A stretch of DNA of 61,375 nt from Lachnospiraceae bacterium (lineage in GTDB: Bacteria > Bacillota > Clostridia > Lachnospirales > Lachnospiraceae), in assembly GCA_024690605.1 (NCBI GenBank), contig JAILOV010000019.1, positions 1 through 61,375 on the forward strand. Direction: 5' to 3'. Of the stretch, positions 19,428 through 27,406 are shown piece by piece (positions within the stretch are counted from its first letter, which is position 1; the number at the start of each line of letters is the position of its first letter). Position numbers and translations under genes: made by a program. Under the pieces are notes generated by a model. The model did not search any database. It had not been told where the DNA came from and saw only the letters and a program-made list of their open reading frames with translations.

Positions 19428-19766
19428 ATGATGCGAATGAAAAGAGCTTTTTGCAAATTTCACAGAAATTGCCGGTTTGGCGGTGAGATCTCTGAAAAGT
19501 GGCGGGAGAAGGCCAGGATCCTGCGCGGAAAGGGCGGTGTGTTCTCCTACTGTATCCTGTCGGCGGAAAACCCTTCCGAGCAGCTGGAGATCGTGAACAG
19601 TGCGTTTCTCTGCAGCAGCCGCTGCAGGAAGAACCCGCCGACGGTCTATGGCGTTGCCCGGACCAGACGGGGGGCGTTCGCTCTTGTTGCGCAGATCTTT
19701 AACGAGGCTGCGCGCGCGGGAATGCCCGGTGAGGCCGGCCGCTTTGTCCTGAGCGACAGATTCTGA
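19428..19766 (+). CDS. Small protein of unknown function
   Basis: A possible 112-residue protein, not recognised. The start is uncertain: ATGs occur at 19428, 19431 and 19437 without a good ribosome binding site, and the first is at the predicted transcription start. The conserved-looking part is the C-terminal 75 residues (FSYCILSAENPSEQLEIVNSAF, PPTVYGVARTRRGAFALVAQIFNEAA), which reads as a folded alpha/beta domain rather than random translation, and base use in that part resembles neighbouring genes. It lies 26 bases before the DUF2953 gene in the same direction. No signal peptide or membrane helix is visible. Confidence 0.5.
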   Translation: MMRMKRAFCKFHRNCRFGGEISEKWREKARILRGKGGVFSYCILSAENPSEQLEIVNSAFLCSSRCRKNPPTVYGVARTRRGAFALVAQIFNEAARAGMPGEAGRFVLSDRF

Positions 19767-19792
19767 AAAACGGAAGGAAAGATATTGGTGCG

Positions 19793-20932
19793 ATGACAGC
19801 GCTGGCGGTAATACTGACCGTATTGAAGATTCTGGGGATCGTGCTCCTGTGCGTGCTGGGGCTTGTGCTCGTTATCGCTCTGATCGTTCTGTTCTGTCCG
19901 GTCCGCTATGAGATCCACGCGGATATCCGTGAGCCCGGACAGCCGGATCCCGGTATCGGCGAGCGGACAGAGGCCACGGCACGCGTATCCTGGCTGTTCC
20001 GTCTGATCCGCGCGACCTTCATGTGGCCGTTTCCCGAAGATGGCCCTTTGTCCGTTTATATCGCCTTTTTCAGGCTGTTTCCCCGCAAGTCCGGGGAGAA
20101 AAAGGAGAAGCACGCAAAACGGCGCGGCAGGGACGGCGAAACGGAGAACGATGCGGACGGAGAAGGAACCGGAGACGAAGGGTTTTCGAGCGGAGAAGCC
20201 GCCGAAAAAAAGGAAGAGATCCCGGGAAGAGAAGATCCGGCCGGACAGGAAGGCATTCGGGACAGGGAAACTGCCGCGGAGGATGACAGGACTGACGGTA
20301 CGGAAGGCAGAGCAGAGACAGACAATCGTTTAGGAGAGGCAGAAGATTCCGAAGATCAGGGGACAGAGGGAAACGAAGGACCGTTAGGAAGCGAGGACGC
20401 TGCGGAGGCAAATGCAGGATCTCCCGGGAAGCGGAAGCGCCCCCTGCGCGAGCGCATCGGCGATCTCAGGCAGAAGCTGACGGATGCCTCGGAGAAACCA
20501 CAGATTGCGGCAAAAAAAATATACTATACAATATCTTGCACTTGTGATAAAATAAAAAAGATTTGCGTGACAGTCGAGAGCGAGACCTTTGCGCGCGCGA
20601 AACAGGTGTTATTAAAAGAGGTAATGCGCGTGCTCAGGCATAGCGTACCGCGCAAATGCCGCGTCGACCTCGTGTACGGCGCCGCGGATCCCGCATCGAC
20701 AGGCAACGTGATGGCGGCTGTGGGGATGCTCTATCCGGTGCTCGGGGATCGCGTGCGCGTGGTGCCCGTCTTCGACGGGGAGACGCTTTACGGAACAGCA
20801 CATGTGCGCGGGCGTCTGGTGCCGGCGGTTTTTGCCTTTTCGTTCCTGCGGTGTTATTTTAACAGGGACGTGCGCAGGATCGTGAAACGGGCGAAACGCA
20901 TAAAGGAAGAAAGGAGAAACGACGGTGGCTGA
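19793..20932 (+). CDS. DUF2953 membrane protein (YtfI-like)
   Basis: A 379-residue protein with one N-terminal membrane helix (about residues 8-32), a long acidic, Glu/Gly/Asp-rich low-complexity section (about 105-215), and a C-terminal DUF2953 region (about 235-379, with VRRIVKRAKRIK near the end). In Bacillus the DUF2953 gene ytfI sits beside ytfJ (gerW), and the same arrangement is seen here: the GerW start lies inside this gene's last codons. The family is linked to sporulation by context; its molecular role is unknown. The acidic section is far longer than in typical members and is probably disordered. Confidence 0.75.
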   Translation: MTALAVILTVLKILGIVLLCVLGLVLVIALIVLFCPVRYEIHADIREPGQPDPGIGERTEATARVSWLFRLIRATFMWPFPEDGPLSVYIAFFRLFPRKSGEKKEKHAKRRGRDGETENDADGEGTGDEGFSSGEAAEKKEEIPGREDPAGQEGIRDRETAAEDDRTDGTEGRAETDNRLGEAEDSEDQGTEGNEGPLGSEDAAEANAGSPGKRKRPLRERIGDLRQKLTDASEKPQIAAKKIYYTISCTCDKIKKICVTVESETFARAKQVLLKEVMRVLRHSVPRKCRVDLVYGAADPASTGNVMAAVGMLYPVLGDRVRVVPVFDGETLYGTAHVRGRLVPAVFAFSFLRCYFNRDVRRIVKRAKRIKEERRNDGG

Positions 20933-21329
20933 CAGGCAGGCAAACGGATTTCATGAAGTGATGGAATCGCTGATGAACGGAATGGACGGCATCATCAGCT
21001 CCAAAACGGTCGTCGGACAGCCGACCGTGATGGGGGATGTGACGATCGTGCCGCTTGTCGATGTGTCGATCGGCGCAGGTGCCGGTTCCTCGGTGACTGA
21101 CAAAAAGAACGGTGGCGGAGGCGGTTTTTCCGCGAAAATGTCGCCTGCCGCGGTGCTTGTTATCAAGGACGGCGTGACCAAGGTCGTCAATGTCAAAAAT
21201 CAGGATCCCGTCACCAAGGCGATCGACCTGGTGCCGGATCTGGTAAACCGTTTCCTTGCGGGTAAGGATGAGGAACTCCCGCAGGATGAGGAGGCTATGA
21301 ACATTGCATTTCCGGAGGATGATCAGTAA
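20925..21329 (+). CDS. gerW: GerW-family sporulation protein (YtfJ)
   Basis: A 134-residue protein matching the GerW/YtfJ family: MESLMNGMDGIISSKTVVGQPTVMGDVTIVPLVDVSIGAG near the start, a glycine-rich loop, then KMSPAAVLVIKDG and the C-terminal DLVPDLVNRF helix. In Bacillus subtilis GerW is made in sporulation and is needed for normal germination with L-alanine. It starts with GTG at 20925, eight bases after AAGGAG, and overlaps the DUF2953 gene by 8 bases. Its presence is one of the arguments for a spore-forming host, although related proteins also occur in non-spore-formers. Confidence 0.85.
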   Translation: MADRQANGFHEVMESLMNGMDGIISSKTVVGQPTVMGDVTIVPLVDVSIGAGAGSSVTDKKNGGGGGFSAKMSPAAVLVIKDGVTKVVNVKNQDPVTKAIDLVPDLVNRFLAGKDEELPQDEEAMNIAFPEDDQ

Positions 21330-21889
21330 TGGGCTGTGTGATTGCCTTTGAAGAGATGACGGAGGAGGAACTGAAGAAACGCGAGGAGCAGATCATCGGT
21401 ACGGGAACCGAGGATGATCTTCACGATCTCCGTTGCTGGCTGTTCCGTGAGAGCGTGCGTCTCGACACCAAGGAGAAGTCGGTCAACGACAAGATGGAAC
21501 GGTTTGAAACGGAGCGCAGACAGTTCCGTGAGGAGATGCGTGACCTGAACAAGCAGCTGGAGCGCGACCGCAGGATCTTCCGCGAGGAGAGCGATCTCTT
21601 TGAGCAGCGGCTTCAGATCCTGAAGAAGGGCTTTGACCAGCTCGCGGCGGACAAGAAGCAGCTGGAGCAGGATCGGATGCTTCTCGAGGCCGAGAGAGAG
21701 GTGGTGGAGCGCGCAAGGCTCGGCAGCGGAGAGTTCCTGTTCCGCGGGGTCAGCGATTCCTGGACGCTGCGGAAGCGCTACAGGGATCTCATCAAGATCT
21801 TTCATCCCGACAACGCGGGCGGTGATCATGAGATCATCCAGATGATCAATCAGGAGTATGCGGAGCTTGCCGTCGAATACGGCGCGTGA
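21329..21889 (+). CDS. Coiled-coil protein with C-terminal J domain
   Basis: A 186-residue protein. Residues 1-35 are acidic, about 40-130 form a highly charged helix with heptad-like spacing (VNDKMERFETERRQFREEMRDL to ADKKQLEQDRMLLEAEREVVERA), and the last 50 residues are a J domain with the HPDN motif and the LRKRYRDLIKIFHPD and INQEYAEL helices. J domains stimulate the ATPase of DnaK. Here the J domain is at the C terminus and there is no Gly/Phe or zinc region, so this is a class III (specialised) J protein that could recruit DnaK to a client through the coiled coil. Its ATG overlaps the gerW stop (TAATG), suggesting a link with sporulation or the envelope. Confidence 0.8.
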   Translation: MGCVIAFEEMTEEELKKREEQIIGTGTEDDLHDLRCWLFRESVRLDTKEKSVNDKMERFETERRQFREEMRDLNKQLERDRRIFREESDLFEQRLQILKKGFDQLAADKKQLEQDRMLLEAEREVVERARLGSGEFLFRGVSDSWTLRKRYRDLIKIFHPDNAGGDHEIIQMINQEYAELAVEYGA

Positions 21890-21900
21890 GAGACGGGCAC

Positions 21901-21931
21901 AAAAAAAGCGACCTTACGGCCGCTTTTCTTT
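21901..21931. terminator. Bidirectional terminator between the J-protein gene and rpmB
   Basis: AAAAGCGACC (21904-21913) can pair with GGCCGCTTTT (21918-21927) around a short loop, with A and T runs outside. Pairing is better on the minus strand, where the single mismatch becomes a G-U pair, so it chiefly serves rpmB. Confidence 0.75.
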
Positions 21932-21948
21932 ATCTGAGTCAGTGCGCG

Positions 21949-22134
21949 TCAGCCGCGCTCGACCTTGCCGGAACGAAGACAGCTGGTGCAGACATTGATC
22001 TTCTTCTTTGCGCCGCCGACGAGAACCGACACACGCTGGATGTTGGCGTGCCAGATTTTGTTGGATCTTCTGTGCGAATGGCTGACGTTGTTGCCGAAAT
22101 GAACGCCCTTGCCGCAGATTTCACATTTAGCCAT
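21949..22134 (-). CDS. rpmB: 50S ribosomal protein L28
   Basis: A 61-residue ribosomal protein of the large subunit. The sequence begins MAKCEICGKG, contains SHSHRRSNKIWHANIQ and ends with VCTSCLRSGKVERG. The two CxxC pairs (C4/C7 and C49/C52) mark the zinc-binding form, which is replaced by a zinc-free paralogue in some bacteria during zinc starvation. It has a strong GAGGAGG ribosome binding site on the minus strand and its own promoter and terminator. It lies opposite to all its neighbours, as is usual for rpmB beside the Asp23-FakA-RecG cluster in Firmicutes. Confidence 0.95.
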   Translation of the reverse strand: MAKCEICGKGVHFGNNVSHSHRRSNKIWHANIQRVSVLVGGAKKKINVCTSCLRSGKVERG

Positions 22135-22170
22135 GACAAACCTCCTCTTGCTCTTAACACAGCAAAAGAT

Positions 22171-22199
22171 ATGTTAACAGATTTTTTAGGGGATTGCAA
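22171..22199 (-). promoter_or_regulatory. Promoter of rpmB
   Basis: On the minus strand TTGCAA (22194-22199) is followed after 17 bases by TAACAT (22171-22176), 37 bases before the rpmB start. Confidence 0.55.
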
Positions 22200-22232
22200 G
22201 CAAAAACTGCTTTATTTTTTTAGTAAAATTGA

Positions 22233-22238
22233 TATAAT
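22233..22238 (+). promoter_or_regulatory. Putative -10 element for the Asp23-FakA-RecG genes
   Basis: A perfect TATAAT in an AT-rich stretch about 100 bases before the Asp23-like gene. The expected -35 position has only weak matches, so this may be an activator-dependent promoter or chance. Confidence 0.38.
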
Positions 22239-22340
22239 AATAAAGTCTGCGCAGGAACGGAGCAATCCGGGAACATGACAGGAAGATCATGGGCTCGATG
22301 ACGGATCCGGGGAATTCATTGTGTAAATAAGGAGGGGTTT

Positions 22341-22703
22341 ATGAAATCTTCTTCCATGAACACACATATCGGGAATATCGCGATCGGTAATGAGGTCATC
22401 GCACAGTATGCCGGAGCAGTCGCGACGGAGTGTTTCGGCGTGGTCGGCATGGCGGATGTCAACGTCAGGGAGGGACTGGCGAGGCTGTTAAAGCGCGACA
22501 ACATGACGCGGGGGATCCGGGTCAGTGTTTCCCCTTCCCACAAGCTGCATCTGGAATTTCATGTGATCGTCTCCTACGGGGTCAGCATCATGGCGGTTGC
22601 GGACAATCTGGTGGAGAACGTGAAATACAAGGTAGAGGAGTTCACCGGCATGGAGGTTGAGAAGATCAATGTCTATGTTGAAGGTGTGCGTGTGATAGAC
22701 TGA
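22341..22703 (+). CDS. Asp23/Gls24 family envelope stress protein
   Basis: A 120-residue protein of the Asp23/Gls24 (YloU) family: HIGNIAIGNEVIAQYAGAVATECFGVVGM at the start, a basic LLKRDN loop, LHLEFHVIVSYGVSIMAVADNLVENVKY, and the C-terminal VEKINVYVEGV strand. Family members in Gram-positive bacteria associate with the membrane side of the envelope and respond to cell-wall stress. The AAGGAGGGG ribosome binding site is close to ideal. The order Asp23 - FakA-like - RecG is a conserved Firmicute cluster (yloU-yloV-recG), and the next start is only 17 bases away. Confidence 0.9.
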   Translation: MKSSSMNTHIGNIAIGNEVIAQYAGAVATECFGVVGMADVNVREGLARLLKRDNMTRGIRVSVSPSHKLHLEFHVIVSYGVSIMAVADNLVENVKYKVEEFTGMEVEKINVYVEGVRVID

Positions 22704-22720
22704 GGTCGGAGGATAAGACA

Positions 22721-24382
22721 TTGAGCGTAAAGACCATTGACGCCGGGATGCTCGCGCAGATGTTTCTCGCGGGGGCGAAGAACCTGGAATCCAAGCAGGA
22801 GATCATCAACGAGCTCAACGTGTTTCCCGTGCCGGACGGCGATACCGGGACGAACATGACGGCGACGATCATGTCCGCCGCCCAGGAGGTGGCTGCGGAG
22901 CCGGGAGCCTCGATGGAAGCGGTCTGCAAGTCCATTTCCTCCGGATCCCTCAGGGGGGCACGCGGCAATTCCGGCGTGATCCTGTCGCAGCTTCTGCGCG
23001 GTTTCACCAAGGTGGTGAAGAAAAATGACGAGATCGACATCCCGATCCTCGCAGACGCTTTTGAAAAGGCTGTGGAGACGGCCTACAAGGCGGTCATGAA
23101 GCCCAAGGAGGGCACAATCCTGACCGTTGCGAGAGGAGCGAGTGACAAGGCCAGGGAACTGGCGGATGCCGGAGAGACGGATCTGGAGACCTTCTGCAAA
23201 AGCGTGATCGCCTATGCGGAAGAGGTGCTGGAGGAGACGCCGGAGATGCTGCCGGTCCTCAAGGAGGCGGGCGTCGTCGATTCCGGCGGCAAGGGTCTGC
23301 TGGAGGTTCTTCAGGGGGCCTATGACGGTTATCTCGGCAAGGGCATCCCGTTCGATACGCCCGCAAAGGGGACGGAAGACGGCGGGGAAGACGACGGACC
23401 GAGACTGAAATTCGCGTACTGCGTCGTGCTGCGCGCCGTGCTGAAGCAGCCGTTGAACCGCAAGCAGGCCGGTGACATCCGCGCGTTTCTCTCATCGGTG
23501 GGCGAGGATGTGCGCGTGACCGACGACGGCGAGGGGATCGTGGTGCATATCCACACCAACGATCCGGGCCTTGTGCTGCAGCGGGCACTGCTTTACGGCG
23601 AGCTGCGCAAGGTTCATGTCCATGATATCCAGACCGAGGGCCACATCGATCCGCCGGCGGGAAGCCCCGTCACGGCCGAGAGTCTGGTGGCAGATCAGCC
23701 GGAGGAGACACCCGTGGAGAAAAAACCGATCGGTTTTGTGGCTGTCTGTGCCGGTGACGGCATGGTAGAGATCTTTAAGAGTCTCGGCTGCGATCAGGTG
23801 ATCGAGGGCGGGCAGACCATGAACCCCAGCACCGACGATATCCTGAAGGCGGCTTCGCGCGTCAACGCGGACACGGTGTTCATCCTGCCCAACAACAAGA
23901 ACATCATCCTGGCCGCCGATCAGGCAAAGAAAATGTGTGAGGACAGGGAACTGATCGTGATCCCGACCAAGACGGTGCCGCAGGGGATCGCCGCGCTCGT
24001 GAACTTCATTCCGGATGACGCCGCGGCGGAGAACGAGGCCATGATGCGGGACGCGATCGCCGCTGTCTCCTCGGGTGAGGTGACCTATGCCGTGCGTGAC
24101 ACGGTGATCGAGGGCACGAAGATCAGCCAGGGTGACTATATGGGCATCGGTGACGCCGGGATCCTGCATGTCGGCAGCGACCGTGTGGATGTGACGGTCG
24201 GCATGCTGGAGAAGATGATGCAGGACGGACGGGAACTTGTGAGCCTCTACTACGGCGCGGATGTCGATGAAGCAGAGGCAGAGAAACTGCTGTCCTGTGT
24301 GAACGAGCGGTTCCCGGGCGTTGATGTGGAACTGCAGTACGGCGGTCAGCCGGTCTACGCCTATATCGTGTCGGCGGAATAG
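22721..24382 (+). CDS. fakA: FakA-like fatty acid kinase (DAK2 domain, YloV)
   Basis: A 553-residue protein. The N-terminal DAK2 (dihydroxyacetone kinase L-type) domain has NVFPVPDGDTGTNM near residue 35 and GARGNSGVILSQLLRGF near 90, which bind Mg-ATP. The C-terminal two thirds (after about 220) match the YloV/FakA C-terminal region. In the Fak system FakA phosphorylates a fatty acid held by the DegV-family protein FakB, giving acyl-phosphate for phospholipid synthesis. The start is TTG 22721 with GGAGGA upstream. A free-standing DegV protein is encoded 2 kb downstream and two DegV domains are fused to sensor kinases at 32.8 and 44.9 kb, so all parts of a fatty acid sensing and activation circuit are close together. 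Confidence 0.85.
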   Translation: MSVKTIDAGMLAQMFLAGAKNLESKQEIINELNVFPVPDGDTGTNMTATIMSAAQEVAAEPGASMEAVCKSISSGSLRGARGNSGVILSQLLRGFTKVVKKNDEIDIPILADAFEKAVETAYKAVMKPKEGTILTVARGASDKARELADAGETDLETFCKSVIAYAEEVLEETPEMLPVLKEAGVVDSGGKGLLEVLQGAYDGYLGKGIPFDTPAKGTEDGGEDDGPRLKFAYCVVLRAVLKQPLNRKQAGDIRAFLSSVGEDVRVTDDGEGIVVHIHTNDPGLVLQRALLYGELRKVHVHDIQTEGHIDPPAGSPVTAESLVADQPEETPVEKKPIGFVAVCAGDGMVEIFKSLGCDQVIEGGQTMNPSTDDILKAASRVNADTVFILPNNKNIILAADQAKKMCEDRELIVIPTKTVPQGIAALVNFIPDDAAAENEAMMRDAIAAVSSGEVTYAVRDTVIEGTKISQGDYMGIGDAGILHVGSDRVDVTVGMLEKMMQDGRELVSLYYGADVDEAEAEKLLSCVNERFPGVDVELQYGGQPVYAYIVSAE

Positions 24383-24387
24383 GGACC

Positions 24388-26460
24388 GTGGCAGACAGGC
24401 GTCCGCAGGCGGAACTGTCGGCGCCTGTGACAGACTTAAAAGGGATCGGAGAAAAGACGGGAAAGCTCTTTGCATCGTGCGGTGTGCGCACGGTCGAGGA
24501 GCTTTTGCATTATTATCCGCGCGCCTATGACAGCTATGCGGCTCCGTGCTTTGTGCGGGATTTCCGTGAAGGCGGGCGTTTTGCGGTCTCCTGCAGGCTT
24601 CTGCGGGTTCCGTCGCTTACGCACGCCAGACGCTACGCGATCCTCTCGGGAGAGGCGACGGACGGCACCGATGTCTTCCGCGTTCAGTGGTTCAACCAGC
24701 CCTATCTCAAAAACACGCTCTATGCCGGGAGAGAATATGTCCTGCGCGGCTATGTAAAGAAAAAGGGCAGGTCCTGGCTCATGGAACAGCCGGGGATCCA
24801 CACGCCCGAGGACTATGCGCTTCTTCGGGGAAGCCTGCTCCCGCGCTATCCCCTTGTGAAGGGCTTAAAGAACGCAACGGTGATCAAAGCGATGCACGCG
24901 GCGCTGGAACGGGTCTCTCTTCTTGATGATCCCGTCCCCGAGAGGATCGTCGGAGCCCACGACCTGATGCCGCTTTCCGAAGCGCTGCGGATACTGCATT
25001 TTCCGTCCGATGATGAAGCGCAGGCACGGGCGAGACGCCGGCTGGCCTTCGACGAATTCTTCTTTTTCCTTCTGGGGATCCGTTCCCTGAAGGCTGCTGC
25101 GGCGGCGGAAGAGGACGGGATCCGCATGGAACGTACCGATCCGGTGGACAGCTTCCTCGGGCGGCTCCCCTTTCCGCTGACCGGCGCGCAGAAGCGGGTG
25201 CTTGCGGAGATCACGGCCGATATGACGGGAGGCGGTGTCATGCACCGGCTTGTGCAGGGCGATGTCGGATCCGGCAAGACGATCCTAGCCCTGATCGCCA
25301 TGCTCATCGCGGTCGAGAACGGTCATCAGGCGGCGCTCATGGCCCCGACGCAGGTGCTCGCCGCACAGCATTATGAGACCTTTGCGCGCATGACAGAACA
25401 GTATGATCTGCCGTTTCGGCCGGTGCTCCTCTCCGGGACCTGTTCGGCGGGAGAGAGAAGACAGGCCCTGTCCCGGATCGCTTCGGGCAATGTCAACTGC
25501 GTGATCGGCACGAACGCGCTCATGCAGGATGCCGTGCAGTACCGGAGTCTGGGACTTGTGATCACGGATGAACAGCACCGCTTCGGTGTCAGACAGCGGG
25601 AATACCTCGCCAGAAAGGGGGAGAAACCGCATGTTCTCGTGATGAGCGCCACACCGATTCCACGGACGCTGGCGATGATCCTCTACGGCGATCTGCAGGT
25701 CTCCCTGGTGGATGAGCTGCCGGCGGGCAGAAAAAAGATCAAAAACGCCCTGGTCGGTCCCGAATACCGGCCGAAGGCATGGGCGTTTATCGCAAAGCAG
25801 GCGGCCGCCGGCCGGCAGGCCTATGTGATCTGCCCGATGATCGAGGAGGGGGAGCTCGCCGGTGCGGAAAACGTGCTCGATTACGCTGTGAAGCTTTCCG
25901 AAGCCATGCCGGAAAGCGTGCGTGTGGATATCCTGCACGGGCAGATGCGGGCGGAGGACAAGGACCGGGCGATGGAGCGGTTTGCCCGGCATGAGACCGA
26001 TGTGCTCGTGTCCACAACGGTTGTCGAGGTCGGCGTGAACGTGCCGAATGCCACGGTCATGATGATCGAAAACGCCGAGCGCTTTGGGATCGCGCAGCTC
26101 CATCAGCTGCGGGGCCGCGTCGGCAGGGGAGAGGAGCAGTCCTACTGTATCTTCGTCAACACCTCCGAAGCGGAGGAAGCCGGGAAACGGATGGAGATCC
26201 TGACCAAGACGAATGACGGCTTCCGCATCGCCGATGAGGATCTGAAGCAGCGCGGGCCGGGGGATCTTTTCGGTGTCAGACAGAGCGGCGAGCTCGCGTT
26301 CCGTGCCGCCGACATCTATGCCGACGCGGATCTTTTGCGGCTGGCCTCCGCCGATGTCGATGCGATCTTTGCGGAGGATCCGTCTCTTTCCGCGGACCGT
26401 CATGCGCCACTTCGGGAAGCGGTCGAAAAATGTGCATTTCCCGATCCCGCAACCCTTTAA
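24388..26460 (+). CDS. recG: ATP-dependent DNA helicase RecG
   Basis: A 690-residue superfamily 2 helicase that drives branch migration and regression of stalled replication forks. The N-terminal wedge (OB-fold) domain covers about 1-170 and contains the early LKGIGEKTGKLF helix-hairpin-helix-like motif. The helicase motifs follow: GDVGSGKTILAL (Walker A, near 290), DEQHRFGV (Walker B, near 393), MSATPIPRTLA, and in the second domain VVEVGVNVPNATVM and QLRGRVGRG. The C-terminal RecG segment DLKQRGPGDLFGVRQSG is intact. GTG start, five bases after the FakA-like stop. Length is normal for the family. Confidence 0.95.
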   Translation: MADRRPQAELSAPVTDLKGIGEKTGKLFASCGVRTVEELLHYYPRAYDSYAAPCFVRDFREGGRFAVSCRLLRVPSLTHARRYAILSGEATDGTDVFRVQWFNQPYLKNTLYAGREYVLRGYVKKKGRSWLMEQPGIHTPEDYALLRGSLLPRYPLVKGLKNATVIKAMHAALERVSLLDDPVPERIVGAHDLMPLSEALRILHFPSDDEAQARARRRLAFDEFFFFLLGIRSLKAAAAAEEDGIRMERTDPVDSFLGRLPFPLTGAQKRVLAEITADMTGGGVMHRLVQGDVGSGKTILALIAMLIAVENGHQAALMAPTQVLAAQHYETFARMTEQYDLPFRPVLLSGTCSAGERRQALSRIASGNVNCVIGTNALMQDAVQYRSLGLVITDEQHRFGVRQREYLARKGEKPHVLVMSATPIPRTLAMILYGDLQVSLVDELPAGRKKIKNALVGPEYRPKAWAFIAKQAAAGRQAYVICPMIEEGELAGAENVLDYAVKLSEAMPESVRVDILHGQMRAEDKDRAMERFARHETDVLVSTTVVEVGVNVPNATVMMIENAERFGIAQLHQLRGRVGRGEEQSYCIFVNTSEAEEAGKRMEILTKTNDGFRIADEDLKQRGPGDLFGVRQSGELAFRAADIYADADLLRLASADVDAIFAEDPSLSADRHAPLREAVEKCAFPDPATL

Positions 26461-26484
26461 TTCTTCATGAATCCGTGATATAAT
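26456..26484 (+). promoter_or_regulatory. Putative promoter of the degV-topoisomerase unit
   Basis: A perfect TATAAT at 26479-26484 lies 40 bases before the DegV start, in an AT-rich gap after recG. The -35 position (26456-26461, TTTAAT) is weak but spaced 17 bases away. Confidence 0.4.
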
Positions 26485-26523
26485 AACTTGTTATTTTGTA
26501 GTCGATTCAGGGGGGAGAAGAAC

Positions 26524-27393
26524 ATGGCAGGAATCGCAGTGGTAACGGATTCCAACAGCGGCATCACGCAGGAAAAGGCCGGGGAACTCGGCGTTTATGT
26601 GCTTCCGATGCCTTTCCGCATCGGCGATAAGGACTATTTCGAGGATATCAACATCACGCAGGCGGAGTTTTACCGCCTGATCGAGGAGGGGGAGAGTGTC
26701 AGCACCTCGCAGCCATCTCCGGCCGACGTGACAGCCCTGTGGGACAGATGTCTCAAGGACCACGATCAGGTGGTGCACATTCCGATGTCCAGCGGTCTTT
26801 CCGGCAGCTGCCAGAGTGCGCGCGTGCTTGCCGAGGACTATAACGGACGTGTGGAGGTGGTGGACAACCAGCGGATCTCCGTGACGCTCAGGCGATCCTG
26901 TCTGGATGCGCTGAAGTTGGCGCAGGGCGGGGCAGATGCCCGCGAGATCCGCGAAAAGCTTGAACAGACGGGCCTCGAATCCTCGATCTATATCATGCTG
27001 GACACGCTTTCCTATCTTCGCCGCGGCGGACGCATCACGCCGGCGGCAGCGGCGGTCGGCACGCTCTTACGCATCAAGCCGGTACTGCAGATCCAGGGCG
27101 ACAAGCTCGATGCTTTTGCCAAGGCGAGGACCTCGGCACAGGGCAAGAAACTGATGATCCAGGCGATCCGCGAGGACATCGAGAAACGCTTCGGCGGTCT
27201 CGATGAGCACGACGTCGACATCGAAATGGCGTTCTCCAATGACGAGGCCGCGCTCCTTTCGTTCCGGGACGAGGTTGCGGAGGCGTTTCCCTGGGCGGGA
27301 GAAATCCACTATGATCCGCTGTCGCTTTCCGTCGGCTGCCATATCGGGCCGGGGGCGATCGCGGTCACGGCGATCAGAAAACAGCATTTCTGA
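26524..27393 (+). CDS. DegV-family fatty acid binding protein (FakB-like)
   Basis: A 289-residue DegV protein with all hallmark motifs: VVTDSNSGIT at the start, SMSSGLSGS-like MSSGLSGSCQSA (near 88-99), VDNQRISVTLR, DTLSYLRRGGRIT (near 160), and CHIGPGAIAV near the C terminus. DegV/FakB proteins bind a long-chain fatty acid and present its carboxylate to FakA. The FakA-like kinase is two genes upstream. ATG 26524 is chosen because of the GGGGGGAGAAG ribosome binding site; an upstream in-frame start is less likely. This intact member is a useful reference for judging the two DegV domains fused to histidine kinases further on. Confidence 0.92.
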   Translation: MAGIAVVTDSNSGITQEKAGELGVYVLPMPFRIGDKDYFEDINITQAEFYRLIEEGESVSTSQPSPADVTALWDRCLKDHDQVVHIPMSSGLSGSCQSARVLAEDYNGRVEVVDNQRISVTLRRSCLDALKLAQGGADAREIREKLEQTGLESSIYIMLDTLSYLRRGGRITPAAAAVGTLLRIKPVLQIQGDKLDAFAKARTSAQGKKLMIQAIREDIEKRFGGLDEHDVDIEMAFSNDEAALLSFRDEVAEAFPWAGEIHYDPLSLSVGCHIGPGAIAVTAIRKQHF

Positions 27394-27406
27394 AAGGAAT
27401 GACAGA

